Shown: in pieces, positions 6,768-15,408 of the stretch
Position numbering within the stretch: the first letter of the stretch is position 1
Layout of the letters: the number at the start of each line of letters is the position of its first letter
Source of the DNA: Chloroflexi bacterium UBA6622
Lineage (GTDB): Bacteria > Chloroflexota > UBA11872
Length of the DNA: 35,735 nucleotides
Direction of reading: 5' to 3'
Assembly: GCA_002433065.1 (NCBI GenBank)
Contig: DJHK01000041.1
Coordinates: 51,491-87,225 of the forward strand
Made by a program: the position numbers and the translations under genes
Notes under the pieces: model-generated
What the model was told of the DNA's origin: nothing
What the model saw: the letters and a program-made list of their open reading frames with translations, nothing else
Databases searched by the model: none

Positions 6768-7830
6768 GGAAGCTCGTCGACGTTACGACGAGGTAACTAG
6801 TGAACTATCGCAGCCTGATGCTGTTTCGAATCCGCGCCGCTTGGCTGATCTTGGTAGAGAACTAGCCCGGCTTGAAAAGCCTGCGCAGTTGTTCACCGAA
6901 ATAGGAGGCGCGGCGGACCGAGTGGCTGAAGCTCGCGAGCTATTGGAATCGCCCGACAAAGAACTAGCGGCTTTGGCCCTTGAAGAGTTGTCCGAGGCTG
7001 AAGCGATTCTCGGTGACCTCGAGGAGCAGGCTGTAGAAGTCCTGGTTTCTGAGGATCCGGATGATCTGCGTAATGCAATTGTTGAGGTTCGGGCTGGGAC
7101 TGGAGGGGATGAAGCAGCGCTCTTTGCTGGTGAATTGATACGCATGTATGTTCGTTACGCGGAGCGTCTTGGTTTCGACGTCGAGACTTTGGGAGCTAGT
7201 GAAACTGGTATTGGCGGGATGAAGGAAGGCATCTTGCGGATTCAAGGGGAAGGGGTCTTTGGGGCGTTTCGGTTTGAGAGCGGTGTGCATAGGGTTCAGA
7301 GGGTTCCGGCGACAGAAGCAAGCGGTCGTATTCATACGTCTGCCGCAAGCGTTGCTGTTTTGCCTGAAGCCGAAGAGGTTGATATTGAGATACCTGCTTC
7401 GGATCTCAGGGTCGATGTTATGCGCTCAAGTGGTCATGGTGGTCAAAGTGTGAATACCACTGATTCTGCCGTTCGTATCACTCATTTGCCGACAGGTATC
7501 ACCGTGAGTATGCAAGACGAAAAATCCCAGTTGCAGAATCGTGTTAAGGCTATGCAGGTGTTACGTGCGCGTGTAATGGAGCAGGAACGCGAACGTCAGG
7601 CTGCTGAACGTGGGGAGGCGCGCCGAGAACAGATAGGTACTGGTGATCGCAGCGAAAAAGTTCGCACGTACAACTTTCCACAAGATCGAGTTACCGACCA
7701 CCGTATTGGAATGACGATCCATAATCTCGAGTCAATTCTTGATGGGGATTTGGATCGTTTGATTAAGGCGCTTCGTGAAGAGCTGCGCCAGGCCAGGTTG
7801 ATGGATGTGGCCGATGGCTATTCAGCCTAG
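6751..7830 (+). CDS. prfA: peptide chain release factor 1
   Basis: RF1 recognises UAA/UAG and triggers peptide release. The GGQ catalytic motif appears in SSGHGGQSVNTTDSAVR near residue 228, and the decoding-domain PAT tripeptide (RVPATE) is present, marking RF1 rather than RF2. The C-terminal phrase NFPQDRVTDHRIGMT is intact. At 359 residues it is full length. The frame is open further upstream inside the DUF1385 gene, but the protein clearly begins MIERLEEARRRYDEV, like other RF1s. The 17 nt overlap with the upstream gene suggests coupled translation. PrmC, which methylates this GGQ glutamine, is next. Confidence 0.97.
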   Translation: MIERLEEARRRYDEVTSELSQPDAVSNPRRLADLGRELARLEKPAQLFTEIGGAADRVAEARELLESPDKELAALALEELSEAEAILGDLEEQAVEVLVSEDPDDLRNAIVEVRAGTGGDEAALFAGELIRMYVRYAERLGFDVETLGASETGIGGMKEGILRIQGEGVFGAFRFESGVHRVQRVPATEASGRIHTSAASVAVLPEAEEVDIEIPASDLRVDVMRSSGHGGQSVNTTDSAVRITHLPTGITVSMQDEKSQLQNRVKAMQVLRARVMEQERERQAAERGEARREQIGTGDRSEKVRTYNFPQDRVTDHRIGMTIHNLESILDGDLDRLIKALREELRQARLMDVADGYSA

Positions 7831-8686
7831 TTCCGTAGCGGCAGTTCGGCGTCAGGCTATTTCGCTGCTCCATCAGGTTGGTAACGAGACCCCGGCATAT
7901 GACGTGAATGTGTTACTGGGAAAAGTCCTGCGTTTGAAGCCGGCTGAGGTGATGTTGCGCCAGGAGGATGATCTGAGCTCTCAGCAGCTGGAGGCTTTTG
8001 ATCAGGCTATTCGACGTCGTGTTCAACATGAACCTGTGGCATACATCACTGGAACTAAAGGGTTTCGCCGTATAGATGTACTGGTGAATTCTTCGGTATT
8101 AGTTCCCAGGCCGGAGACAGAATTGCTGGTGCAGGTGACACTCGATCTATGGGACGAGGTAGGCCCATGTTTGGTAGTTGATGTTGGGACCGGTAGCGGG
8201 GCTGTTGGTTTGGCGCTTGCTGAGGAACGTCCGACATTGCATGTGCTCGGAACGGATGTCTCGAATTCAGCTCTGGATGTTGCTGCACAGAACGCGAAGC
8301 GTCTGAGCTTGTTGGACAGGGCGCGTTTCAGTCGAACTAGTGGCTTTGCTGGGATAGAGATTTCTGGTGCGTTGGTGACAGCAAACCTCCCATATATTCC
8401 CAGTGGCGAAATTTCTGAGCTGCCTCCGGATATTTTGGAATGGGAACCTCGGAAGGCTCTTGATGGTGGTGTCGATGGTCTTGTGGTGATTCGATCAGTG
8501 GTGAGCCAGCTAGAGCATTCAAATGCAGTTGGTGCGATTTTCGAAGTTGGGGTAAATCAATCGGCGCCGGTGGCGAGGTTGTTGGTTGATGCGGGATTTT
8601 CTGCAACGTCGATTCACTACGATCTTTCCGGCTATTCCAGGGTTGTGGCAGCTTTACGCCCCGCTGGGTCGATTTCCCGTGTGTGA
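7805..8686 (+). CDS. prmC: release factor glutamine N5-methyltransferase
   Basis: SAM-dependent methylase that modifies the glutamine of the GGQ motif in release factors. It has a small N-terminal helical domain (EPVAYITGTKGFRRID with the RPETELLV motif) and a Rossmann domain with VVDVGTGSGAVGLALA. The catalytic NPPY is altered: the sequence reads TANLPYIPS, which is NLPY in place of NPPY, a variant that also occurs in genuine PrmC proteins. About 293 residues. The ATG at 7805 lies inside prfA; ATG 7814 is equally possible, and neither has a strong ribosome site. Overlap with prfA is 26 or 17 nt. Confidence 0.95.
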   Translation: MWPMAIQPSSVAAVRRQAISLLHQVGNETPAYDVNVLLGKVLRLKPAEVMLRQEDDLSSQQLEAFDQAIRRRVQHEPVAYITGTKGFRRIDVLVNSSVLVPRPETELLVQVTLDLWDEVGPCLVVDVGTGSGAVGLALAEERPTLHVLGTDVSNSALDVAAQNAKRLSLLDRARFSRTSGFAGIEISGALVTANLPYIPSGEISELPPDILEWEPRKALDGGVDGLVVIRSVVSQLEHSNAVGAIFEVGVNQSAPVARLLVDAGFSATSIHYDLSGYSRVVAALRPAGSISRV

Positions 8687-8727
8687 CCGAATACGGCGAA
8701 GTCATCCTGATGTTTTGTAAGCGTTGC

Positions 8728-8749
8728 TAGAATTCGCCCTTCTGCGAAT
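8728..8749 (+). promoter_or_regulatory. -10-like TAGAAT overlapping a 6 bp hairpin before gmk
   Basis: TAGAAT (8728-8733) resembles a -10 box, but no good -35 is seen 16-18 bp upstream. Overlapping it, ATTCGC (8732-8737) and GCGAAT (8744-8749) form a perfect 6 bp inverted repeat around CCTTCT. The repeat ends 8 bp before the gmk GTG. It could be a small operator or a hairpin affecting translation; the call is tentative. Confidence 0.3.
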
Positions 8750-8757
8750 GGAAGGCG

Positions 8758-9414
8758 GTGCTTGCTTTGCAACGTGATGCTCGTTCGTCGCCTTGCGGAT
8801 TGTTGTTTTTGATTACCGCCCCGTCGGGTGCCGGGAAAGACTCGGTTATTCAAATATTGAAGGGGCGTCGCGATGTAGATATGCGATGGGCGATCACTGC
8901 GGTTACACGCGAGCCAAGAAAAGAAGAGCGACATGGGGTCGACCACTTTTTTCTTTCAGAAGATGAGTTCAAGGCCAAGATGACAAGCGGGTGGTTTCTA
9001 GAAACAGCCAGAGTCTATGGACGGTCTTATGGGACTCCGATAGAGCAGGTTCGAGAGCCGCTACTTGCCGGGCACGATGTGATGCTTCGGGTCGATGTGC
9101 AGGGTGCACGGACGCTAAAGCAAAAGTGTCCTGAAACAATCGTCATTTTTCTTCAACCACCTTCTCCGGAAGAGGCCGAACGCCGTATGCGCCAACGCGA
9201 AAGCGAGACGATTGAGGAGATTGAGCGTCGTGTTACGGCCATGAAGCAGTATGAATTGGCGTTTGCTGTAGAAGCAGATCATTGTGTTGTAAATCGAACA
9301 GGTGATTTGCAGGCGGTTGCGGACGAGGTGTGGGCGATAGTTACTACTACCCGGGCTCGAGGCCATGTAGGGCCAGTGATCACCTCCTTGACTCCTGTTC
9401 AGGCTTGTTCTTAG
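8758..9414 (+). CDS. gmk: guanylate kinase
   Basis: Phosphorylates GMP to GDP with ATP. The P-loop is ITAPSGAGKDS (about residues 19-29), followed by the GMP-binding region VTREPRKEERHGVDHFFLS and the lid/CORE phrase RVDVQGARTLKQKCP. Length is 218 residues, normal for the family. The start is uncertain: GTG 8758 has GGAAGG only 2 nt away, while TTG 8767 would be 11 nt away. It follows prmC after a 71 bp gap and is separated from priA by 4 nt. Confidence 0.96.
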   Translation: MLALQRDARSSPCGLLFLITAPSGAGKDSVIQILKGRRDVDMRWAITAVTREPRKEERHGVDHFFLSEDEFKAKMTSGWFLETARVYGRSYGTPIEQVREPLLAGHDVMLRVDVQGARTLKQKCPETIVIFLQPPSPEEAERRMRQRESETIEEIERRVTAMKQYELAFAVEADHCVVNRTGDLQAVADEVWAIVTTTRARGHVGPVITSLTPVQACS

Positions 9415-9418
9415 CCGA

Positions 9419-11854
9419 ATGTGCGCGGCCAAGCCGGCCTTTGCGGAGGTTGTCGTTTCGGCAGGAAGCGTTCGGGGCAATCAAACTTTCCATTACAGCG
9501 TTCCAGATAAACTGAAGTCTCGTCTACGTCCTGGCCAACTTGTCCTTGTGTCATTTGGCCGACGGCAACTTCATGGCTTCGTCGTCGGGCTGTCTGAGGA
9601 AGCTCCTGTTGAACAGACTAAGGAGATTCGTGATCTTATATCGGAAGCTCCCCTTATCAGCGATTCGCATCTCCAGTTAGCTCGTTGGGTTTCAGAGCAT
9701 TATGGGGCACCGCTTCCGGTAGCTGTTGCCTTGGTAGCACCGCCACGTTTGGCGAATAGCCTAAAGGCGCACTATACGGTGGCCGGCGAGGCCTCGATCG
9801 ATGTCAGAAGATCATCATCAGAGCGACGGATCTTGGACCTGGTGCGAAGTCATGGAGATATTTCCGCTGCCGAGATATACAAGGAATTAGGCAAGACGGC
9901 TGCCACACGCGGTGTGGACAAGTTGGTGCGCGATGGCTTGGTGGATAGAAAGATCAAGCTCGTTTTTCCAACGCCGAAGGTCGAACGTTTGGTTGGGGCA
10001 AGACGGTGCTTGCGAAAACCGAAAGAGATCGAGGGCTTGTTGCGACGTGCGCCGAAGCAGTACGCGTTGTGGATGCATCTGCTTAGTAATGAAGGGTTGG
10101 TTTCTGTGGCTGAAGCGTTACGGTCAGTGTCGGCCTCGGCTGCTGCTCTCTCGGGGTTAGTTAAACGGGACCTTGCTTTTATAGAACACCGCCAGCATCT
10201 CCCTTATGTGATTGGGGCTCCTGAAGGTATTAAGGCGGTAGAACCGACCGGGCAGGCCTGGTCTGAGCTAAAGGGTCTTCTCCAGAACGGTCGAACTGGA
10301 AAAGTGGTTTTACAAGGCAGTGAAACTGCCCGTTGGCAGTTATACGCAGCTGCAGTAAGGGCCATGCAGCACGATGGGCGACAGGTCGTGGTTGTCGCTC
10401 CTGACATTGCATCTGCTACGGAACTTGCTGTTTGGCTTGCGGCAAGGACCGGTGGCTGGATCGCAGATATGACTCGTGCTCGAACGGAGGCGGAACGTAT
10501 TGCGTTGTGGCGGTCAATTAGGGCTGGTGAAGTTGATGTTGTAGTGGGTGCCCGGGCTTCAGTTTTTGCGCCCTTTACTCGGTTGGGGCTTGTGATCGTG
10601 GAACGCGAGGAGGATGCTGGTCACAAGAACTCAAATACGCCGCATTACCATGTTGTTGACTCTGCTGCCGAACTAGTCCAGCGATGCGGAGGCTTGTTGC
10701 TACTAGGTACTGAAACTCCGCGAGTTACGACGTTTTTTGATGTTGAAAATGACTCGGCCAAATGGATTGCTGCGGGACCGCACGAAACACGTCCCCAAGT
10801 TGCTGGTAGCGGTAAATCGTCACGTGACATTTCATGGCCTTCTGGGGACGTCGACATCGTCGACGCTCGCGATTCATCGATGGTTGGCCGGTTTGGCGTG
10901 ATCACCAGGTCGATTTATGAATCAGTGCAGGAGGTCATGGCGAATAGAGGGCGAGTGGTTCTCTATGTCAATCGGCGTGGGACGTCTGCTCTCACCGTAT
11001 GTCGGGAATGTGCGTACGTTTTCGAATGTCCAAGGTGCACCACTAGCTTGGTGCAGCATCGGGATACTAACCAGTTGATGTGTCATATCTGCAACTGGCG
11101 AGGCTCGGCACCTAGTACTTGTCCAGAGTGCGAAGGTGACCGGCTTCGTTTATGGGGCTACGGGAGCGAGGCTGTGGTTGAGGCTATAAGTCACTTGTTT
11201 CCCCAGGTCCTGGTGGCTCGCGTCGATAGCGATCGGTCTTCTCAAGATTTAGAGGCTGATATAGCTGCCTTTCTAGATGGTGAGGTCTCGATACTTGTCG
11301 GCACGCAACGGTTGTTGTCGTATCACCGTCATATCCGTGCATCGCTTTTGGGGATCATACAGGCTGATATTGGCCTTAAATTCCCTGACTTTCTTGCTCC
11401 AGAGCGGGTATTCCAAACTCTAATGAGGCTCCGCCGATCGGTGTTGGCGAATAGCTTGAAATCTAGAACAATCGTACAAACGGTAATGCCAGACCACTAT
11501 GTGTTTACGGCAATGCAGAATCGGAGTTACGAGCATTTTTTTTGCTCGGAGATGGACAACAGGCGAACCGAAGGGCTTCCACCAATTCGTCCGATGGTGA
11601 AGGCAACCTTTGCACATGCTCGTATGGAGATGGCGGAAGATGAAGCTTTTCGTGCTCGTCGGGAACTTGCGACTGTGATTTCTGCTGATAAGACGCTCGA
11701 TATTGAGATTCTTGGTCCGGCACCTGCTGTGGTCCGTCGCCAGCGCGGTCAATATCCGTGGCAGATGTTGCTGCTTGGCAAAGACGTGCGACTGGTGCTC
11801 CCTGTGTTTCACAGAGGATGGTTGCTGGAAGCTGATCCACTACAGCTAACCTAA
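9419..11854 (+). CDS. priA: primosomal protein PriA-like, helicase motifs degenerate
   Basis: Full-length (811 residues) PriA homologue of the replication-restart family. The N-terminal 3'-DNA-binding domain (about 1-110) and a winged-helix region (about 135-180) are recognisable, and the eight zinc cysteines (528, 531, 537, 540, 555, 558, 568, 571) are all present. GARAS with FAPF near 377-386 and PDHY near 691-694 are also kept. The ATPase motifs are not. The P-loop position reads LQGSETARW (about 298-306) instead of G-x4-GK-S/T, the DEEH box reads VEREED (about 394-399), and the QVAGRAGR box reads TLMRLRRS (about 667-674). A translocating helicase is therefore unlikely; a DNA-binding or scaffold role in primosome loading is inferred. 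Actinobacterial PriA is known to be similarly degenerate. Intact RecG is encoded elsewhere in the window. Confidence 0.9.
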   Translation: MCAAKPAFAEVVVSAGSVRGNQTFHYSVPDKLKSRLRPGQLVLVSFGRRQLHGFVVGLSEEAPVEQTKEIRDLISEAPLISDSHLQLARWVSEHYGAPLPVAVALVAPPRLANSLKAHYTVAGEASIDVRRSSSERRILDLVRSHGDISAAEIYKELGKTAATRGVDKLVRDGLVDRKIKLVFPTPKVERLVGARRCLRKPKEIEGLLRRAPKQYALWMHLLSNEGLVSVAEALRSVSASAAALSGLVKRDLAFIEHRQHLPYVIGAPEGIKAVEPTGQAWSELKGLLQNGRTGKVVLQGSETARWQLYAAAVRAMQHDGRQVVVVAPDIASATELAVWLAARTGGWIADMTRARTEAERIALWRSIRAGEVDVVVGARASVFAPFTRLGLVIVEREEDAGHKNSNTPHYHVVDSAAELVQRCGGLLLLGTETPRVTTFFDVENDSAKWIAAGPHETRPQVAGSGKSSRDISWPSGDVDIVDARDSSMVGRFGVITRSIYESVQEVMANRGRVVLYVNRRGTSALTVCRECAYVFECPRCTTSLVQHRDTNQLMCHICNWRGSAPSTCPECEGDRLRLWGYGSEAVVEAISHLFPQVLVARVDSDRSSQDLEADIAAFLDGEVSILVGTQRLLSYHRHIRASLLGIIQADIGLKFPDFLAPERVFQTLMRLRRSVLANSLKSRTIVQTVMPDHYVFTAMQNRSYEHFFCSEMDNRRTEGLPPIRPMVKATFAHARMEMAEDEAFRARRELATVISADKTLDIEILGPAPAVVRRQRGQYPWQMLLLGKDVRLVLPVFHRGWLLEADPLQLT

Positions 11855-11857
11855 CGA

Positions 11858-12358
11858 ATGACTGTCCATCGTATACATCCAATCGATCATCCTATGTTAC
11901 GGCGTAAGGCCAGTCGGATTGGTCGAGTAACACCAGATATCAGGGTGTTTGTAGAGGATATGGTTGAGACGATGGTTGCTAATCATGGGGTCGGTCTGGC
12001 GGCGCCCCAGATTGGTCGACCGTGGCGGGTGATTGTTTTAGACGCAGATGGTGAATCTGTGGCGATCATAAATCCTGAAATTGTTCGGCAAGCAGGTTCT
12101 GTCACCGCCGAAGAAGGTTGCTTGAGCTTTCCGAATTGGTTTGGGCCTGTGACTCGGTATCAAACAGTAACCGTCAAAGGTTCGAATGCGGACGGCAAGG
12201 AGGTTCGATACCGTCTTCGAGACCTCGCTGCGCGAGTAGTACAGCATGAGATCGATCATTTGGACGGCATTATTTTTATTGATCGTTTAACGGACCCATC
12301 CTTGCTAAGGTTTGTTGACCCTCGTTCGCCAGAGGCAGAACGCCTACACGTTTCCTAG
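11858..12358 (+). CDS. def: peptide deformylase
   Basis: Removes the formyl group from nascent N-termini. The three metal-site motifs are present: GVGLAAPQIG near residue 43, EEGCLSFP near 86 (metal-binding Cys), and QHEIDHLDG near 129 (two His and the catalytic Glu). The 166-residue length is usual. It starts with ATG 4 nt after the priA stop, lacks a clear Shine-Dalgarno, and is followed 6 nt later by fmt, its pathway partner. Confidence 0.97.
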   Translation: MTVHRIHPIDHPMLRRKASRIGRVTPDIRVFVEDMVETMVANHGVGLAAPQIGRPWRVIVLDADGESVAIINPEIVRQAGSVTAEEGCLSFPNWFGPVTRYQTVTVKGSNADGKEVRYRLRDLAARVVQHEIDHLDGIIFIDRLTDPSLLRFVDPRSPEAERLHVS

Positions 12359-12364
12359 GCGGCT

Positions 12365-13318
12365 ATGCGGATCGTATTTTTCGGCACCCCAAATTTTGCA
12401 GTGCCATCTTTGCGTTTGTTGGCTGCACGTCACGAAGTTGCGTTGGTTGTAACGCGCCCCGACAGGAAGTGGGGCCGGAAGCATATCTTGCAATCACCCC
12501 CGGTTGCGATTGCTGCGAAAGACCTGAATCTAGATCTTTTCCAGCCACGAGATCCGAACCACATTTTTGCGAAAGAAACGATTGCAGAATACGAGCCCGA
12601 CGTGCTCGTGGTGGTTGCTTATGGACGGCTTATAGGAGAGGAGCTATCTGCGTGTGCTTCAATCGGATGCGTCAATGCTCACCCGTCTTTGCTTCCGGAT
12701 TTTCGTGGTGCTTCGCCTATTCAGGCGGCGATCGCGTCTGGGGTCCGACAAACAGGAGTTACTTTGATTCGATTGGTCGAACAACTTGACGCAGGGCCGA
12801 TAATTGCATCCAGCGAATTTTCACTCACGACTGATCAAACCGCGGTTGAGGTGAGTGAGCGCCTTTCTGTGGTGGCGGCCGATTTGTTGGCTGCAACGTT
12901 GCCCAAGTGGGTCTCTGGCGTCATATGCGAATATCCACAGGACGAATTGCTTGCGAGCATGACGCGACCGCTGGAACGACGAGACGGTGAGCTTGATTTG
13001 CGTAGGCCGGCGATCGAACTATATAACCGTTGGCGAGCTTTTCAACCGTGGCCTGGTGTTCAAGTTCAGGCTGGTGAAATTCGCTGCAAGTTATTAGAGG
13101 TAACGCCTAGTGCCCACGATCTTTCGGTTGGTTCGACTATGGCTCGTGACGATGCCTTGTTCATTGGTTGCGGTGAGGGATCAATTGCGGCAACGGTGAT
13201 CCAGCCTGAGGGCAGAGATCGTATGGAGGCCCAGGCTTTTGTCAGGGGCTACAGGTCACTCCTGAATGTGCAGTGGGGCCAACCGTTCCCGGATAGTCAA
13301 GCGCCCATCGTTGTCTAA
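12365..13318 (+). CDS. fmt: methionyl-tRNA formyltransferase
   Basis: Formylates initiator Met-tRNA using 10-formyl-tetrahydrofolate. It opens with MRIVFFGTPNFAVPSL, and the catalytic region shows NAHPSLLPDFRGASPI (the Asn, His and the SLLP loop) with LDAGPI after it, supplying the catalytic Asp. A C-terminal OB-like domain follows (YNRWRAFQPWPGVQ). It is 317 residues, full length. With def and the release-factor genes upstream it forms a block for starting and finishing proteins. Confidence 0.97.
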   Translation: MRIVFFGTPNFAVPSLRLLAARHEVALVVTRPDRKWGRKHILQSPPVAIAAKDLNLDLFQPRDPNHIFAKETIAEYEPDVLVVVAYGRLIGEELSACASIGCVNAHPSLLPDFRGASPIQAAIASGVRQTGVTLIRLVEQLDAGPIIASSEFSLTTDQTAVEVSERLSVVAADLLAATLPKWVSGVICEYPQDELLASMTRPLERRDGELDLRRPAIELYNRWRAFQPWPGVQVQAGEIRCKLLEVTPSAHDLSVGSTMARDDALFIGCGEGSIAATVIQPEGRDRMEAQAFVRGYRSLLNVQWGQPFPDSQAPIVV

Positions 13319-13391
13319 GTATGGATTGTTCTTTCCCATCATTTCTCGGTGCTAGGCTTTGGTCAAGGTGCTACCTCGTTTGTAGCCAACT

Positions 13392-14135
13392 GTGTTGGAG
13401 ATGCTGGCTATTGTGTTTTTCACGTTCTTTGATCCGCTCTATTTAATACTAATTGCACCCGCTTTTGTTCTGGCCATGTGGGCCCAGAACAGGGTCAAGA
13501 AGACTTATGCTGAGTATTCGAAGGTGATGGCGAGTTCAGCTGTTCCGGCCCATGTGGCTGCTCGTCGATTGTTAGATGCGGTGGGACTCACCACGGTTGA
13601 GGTCAAACGTGTGCCTGGTGAATTGTCCGATCACTACGATCCGACCAAGAAAGTTCTGCGGCTTTCTGATGGAGTCTTTGACAGTACATCGCTTGCCGCT
13701 GTGGCTATCGCAGCTCACGAAGCTGGACATGCGATGCAAGACAAGATTCGCTATCCGTTCTTGGTTATGCGGACGGCAATGGTTCCTATCACTACGTTTG
13801 GATCGCGTTTTGGATACTTTATGCTGATTGGTGGATTTTTCTTGGCCGTGCTAACTGGTGTTAGTCCGATTGGATTGACGATAGCTTGGATTGGACTTGC
13901 TTTATTCAGTACTGCGTTTGTTTTTGCGCTCATCACGTTGCCGGTCGAGTTTGATGCAAGCCGGAGAGCTCTAGGAATGATGCAAGCCGTTGGTGTGATT
14001 AACGGTTCAGAAGGTGCTCATGCAAAGAAAGTTCTCGACGCGGCGGCTTTAACCTACGTAGCGGCAATGTTTGTGGCGCTAATGCAAGTGCTGTATTTCG
14101 CTCTTCGGCTTTTAGCGTTATCGGGACGCCGATAA
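13392..14135 (+). CDS. YugP-like membrane zinc metallopeptidase
   Basis: A short N-terminal hydrophobic segment (FDPLYLILIAPAFVLAMWAQ) is followed by a soluble part containing AAHEAGHAMQ, a HEXXH zinc site with HEAGH. Two or three membrane segments come later (about residues 135-185 and 220-240), and LPVEFDASRRAL is a conserved family phrase. This matches the DUF/peptidase family of B. subtilis YugP; substrates are unknown. The start is uncertain: GTG 13392, TTG 13395 or ATG 13401 all fit, and ATG has GGAG directly against it. It sits alone between fmt and rlmN with a 73 bp gap before it. Confidence 0.88.
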   Translation: MLEMLAIVFFTFFDPLYLILIAPAFVLAMWAQNRVKKTYAEYSKVMASSAVPAHVAARRLLDAVGLTTVEVKRVPGELSDHYDPTKKVLRLSDGVFDSTSLAAVAIAAHEAGHAMQDKIRYPFLVMRTAMVPITTFGSRFGYFMLIGGFFLAVLTGVSPIGLTIAWIGLALFSTAFVFALITLPVEFDASRRALGMMQAVGVINGSEGAHAKKVLDAAALTYVAAMFVALMQVLYFALRLLALSGRR

Positions 14136-14156
14136 CCTTAGGCTTGCTCAATAGTT

Positions 14157-15200
14157 ATGTTGGCGATTCCTCCATCGATTACTGATATCAGTGTGGAGGA
14201 GTTGCGCTCAGAATTGGATCTTGAGCCCCGCTATCGGTTGGATCAAATTCAGCACGCGGTATACAGCACTAATTCGACGAGCTTCGACGACATTCTGACG
14301 CTTCCGGTTGGAACCCGGGAGGCGTTGGCTAAGAAGTTTAGTTATGAGGCTGTGGCCCCGTTACGAACTGAGACGTCACTTGATGGAACGAAAAAGGTGT
14401 TGTTACGGACTGGTGATGGGTCGGTAATTGAGACGGTGCAAATGCCAACTGAGCGTCACAAGGCCACGACGATATGTCTCAGTTCTCAGGCGGGTTGCGC
14501 CATGGGGTGCACCTTTTGCGCCACCGGGGACATAGGGCTAACTAGGAATCTTACAAGCGGCGAGATCATCGATCAGTTTCTTTACTTTCGTCGCCGATCT
14601 GGGGATGAGCAGGTTCCGGATCGGGCTGTTTTCATGGGGATGGGTGAGCCGCTAGCGAACTTGGCAGCTGTCGAGGGCGCTGTGCGTGGGTTGGTCGAAC
14701 CTGGCAGGGTGGGGCTGGGGGCTCGTCGTGTGACGGTGTCGACCGTTGGTTTACCCTCTGGTATTCGTGCTTTGGCTGATTGGGGGCTCTCGATAGGTCT
14801 GGCAATATCTTTGCACGCTGCCGTAGATGAAATTAGACAGTGTCTGGTTCCGGTGGCACGAAGAATTTTGCTTGAAGAGCTTATGGACGCTAGTACTTAC
14901 TACCAGCGAATTGCGGGGCGCCGAGTTACGTACGAGTACACGATGCTCGAAGGCGTTAATGACTCGCGGGTACAGGCAAAGGAAGTTGTACATTTGTTGC
15001 GTGGCCAAAGGTGTCACCTGAATCTAATTCCTTTTAATTCGTATCCCGGTGCTCGTTATCGAGGAACCGCACCTGATCGTATCCGCGATTTCAGAGACGT
15101 TGTTGGGTTGGGAGGCGTTTCTGTGACGATCAGGCGTACACGGGGTCGTGATATTTCTGGCGCCTGCGGTCAACTTCATGCGGGTGGTCTTACCAACTAA
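14157..15200 (+). CDS. rlmN: 23S rRNA (adenine-2503-C2)/tRNA methyltransferase
   Basis: Radical-SAM methylase that modifies A2503 of 23S rRNA and, in some species, A37 of tRNAs. The cluster-binding motif is CAMGCTFCATG (C-x3-C-x2-C), the SAM region is VFMGMGEPLAN, and the C-terminal methyl-carrier cysteine is in RDISGACGQL. Substrate-binding phrases TYEYTMLEGVNDS and LNLIPFNSYPG are intact. 347 residues, full length. It begins with ATG 21 nt after the peptidase gene with no strong ribosome site. Confidence 0.97.
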   Translation: MLAIPPSITDISVEELRSELDLEPRYRLDQIQHAVYSTNSTSFDDILTLPVGTREALAKKFSYEAVAPLRTETSLDGTKKVLLRTGDGSVIETVQMPTERHKATTICLSSQAGCAMGCTFCATGDIGLTRNLTSGEIIDQFLYFRRRSGDEQVPDRAVFMGMGEPLANLAAVEGAVRGLVEPGRVGLGARRVTVSTVGLPSGIRALADWGLSIGLAISLHAAVDEIRQCLVPVARRILLEELMDASTYYQRIAGRRVTYEYTMLEGVNDSRVQAKEVVHLLRGQRCHLNLIPFNSYPGARYRGTAPDRIRDFRDVVGLGGVSVTIRRTRGRDISGACGQLHAGGLTN

Positions 15201-15408
15201 CTAAGATTTTGGGGCTGATGGTGTCAGTGTTATTGAACAGGTAGTCTGATGTGAGCAATCAGCATTACATGTGTCCCTCGGTGGACGAGGAATGTTCCAC
15301 AGCCCATTGTGTTTGAGCGGCCATGTCTCGTTGATCGGTTTCATTGATCCCGAACAAAGCAAGTAGCATGCTCCTGCTCAGAGATCCTGGGGAGTTATAG
15401 ACGAGCCG
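15201..15408. other. 208 bp intergenic region with small nested dyads
   Basis: No gene is seen. CCTCG (15276-15280) pairs with CGAGG (15286-15290). Overlapping it, GTGGA (15281-15285) pairs with TCCAC (15296-15300), so two mutually exclusive hairpins are possible. Near 15371 there is a small AGCATGCT palindrome. No T-tract, good promoter or recognised riboswitch core is visible. The region serves as the leader or promoter area of rpe. Confidence 0.3.

Noticed and set aside
15201..15408. TPP or other known riboswitch before rpe
   Set aside because: None of the conserved core motifs is present.
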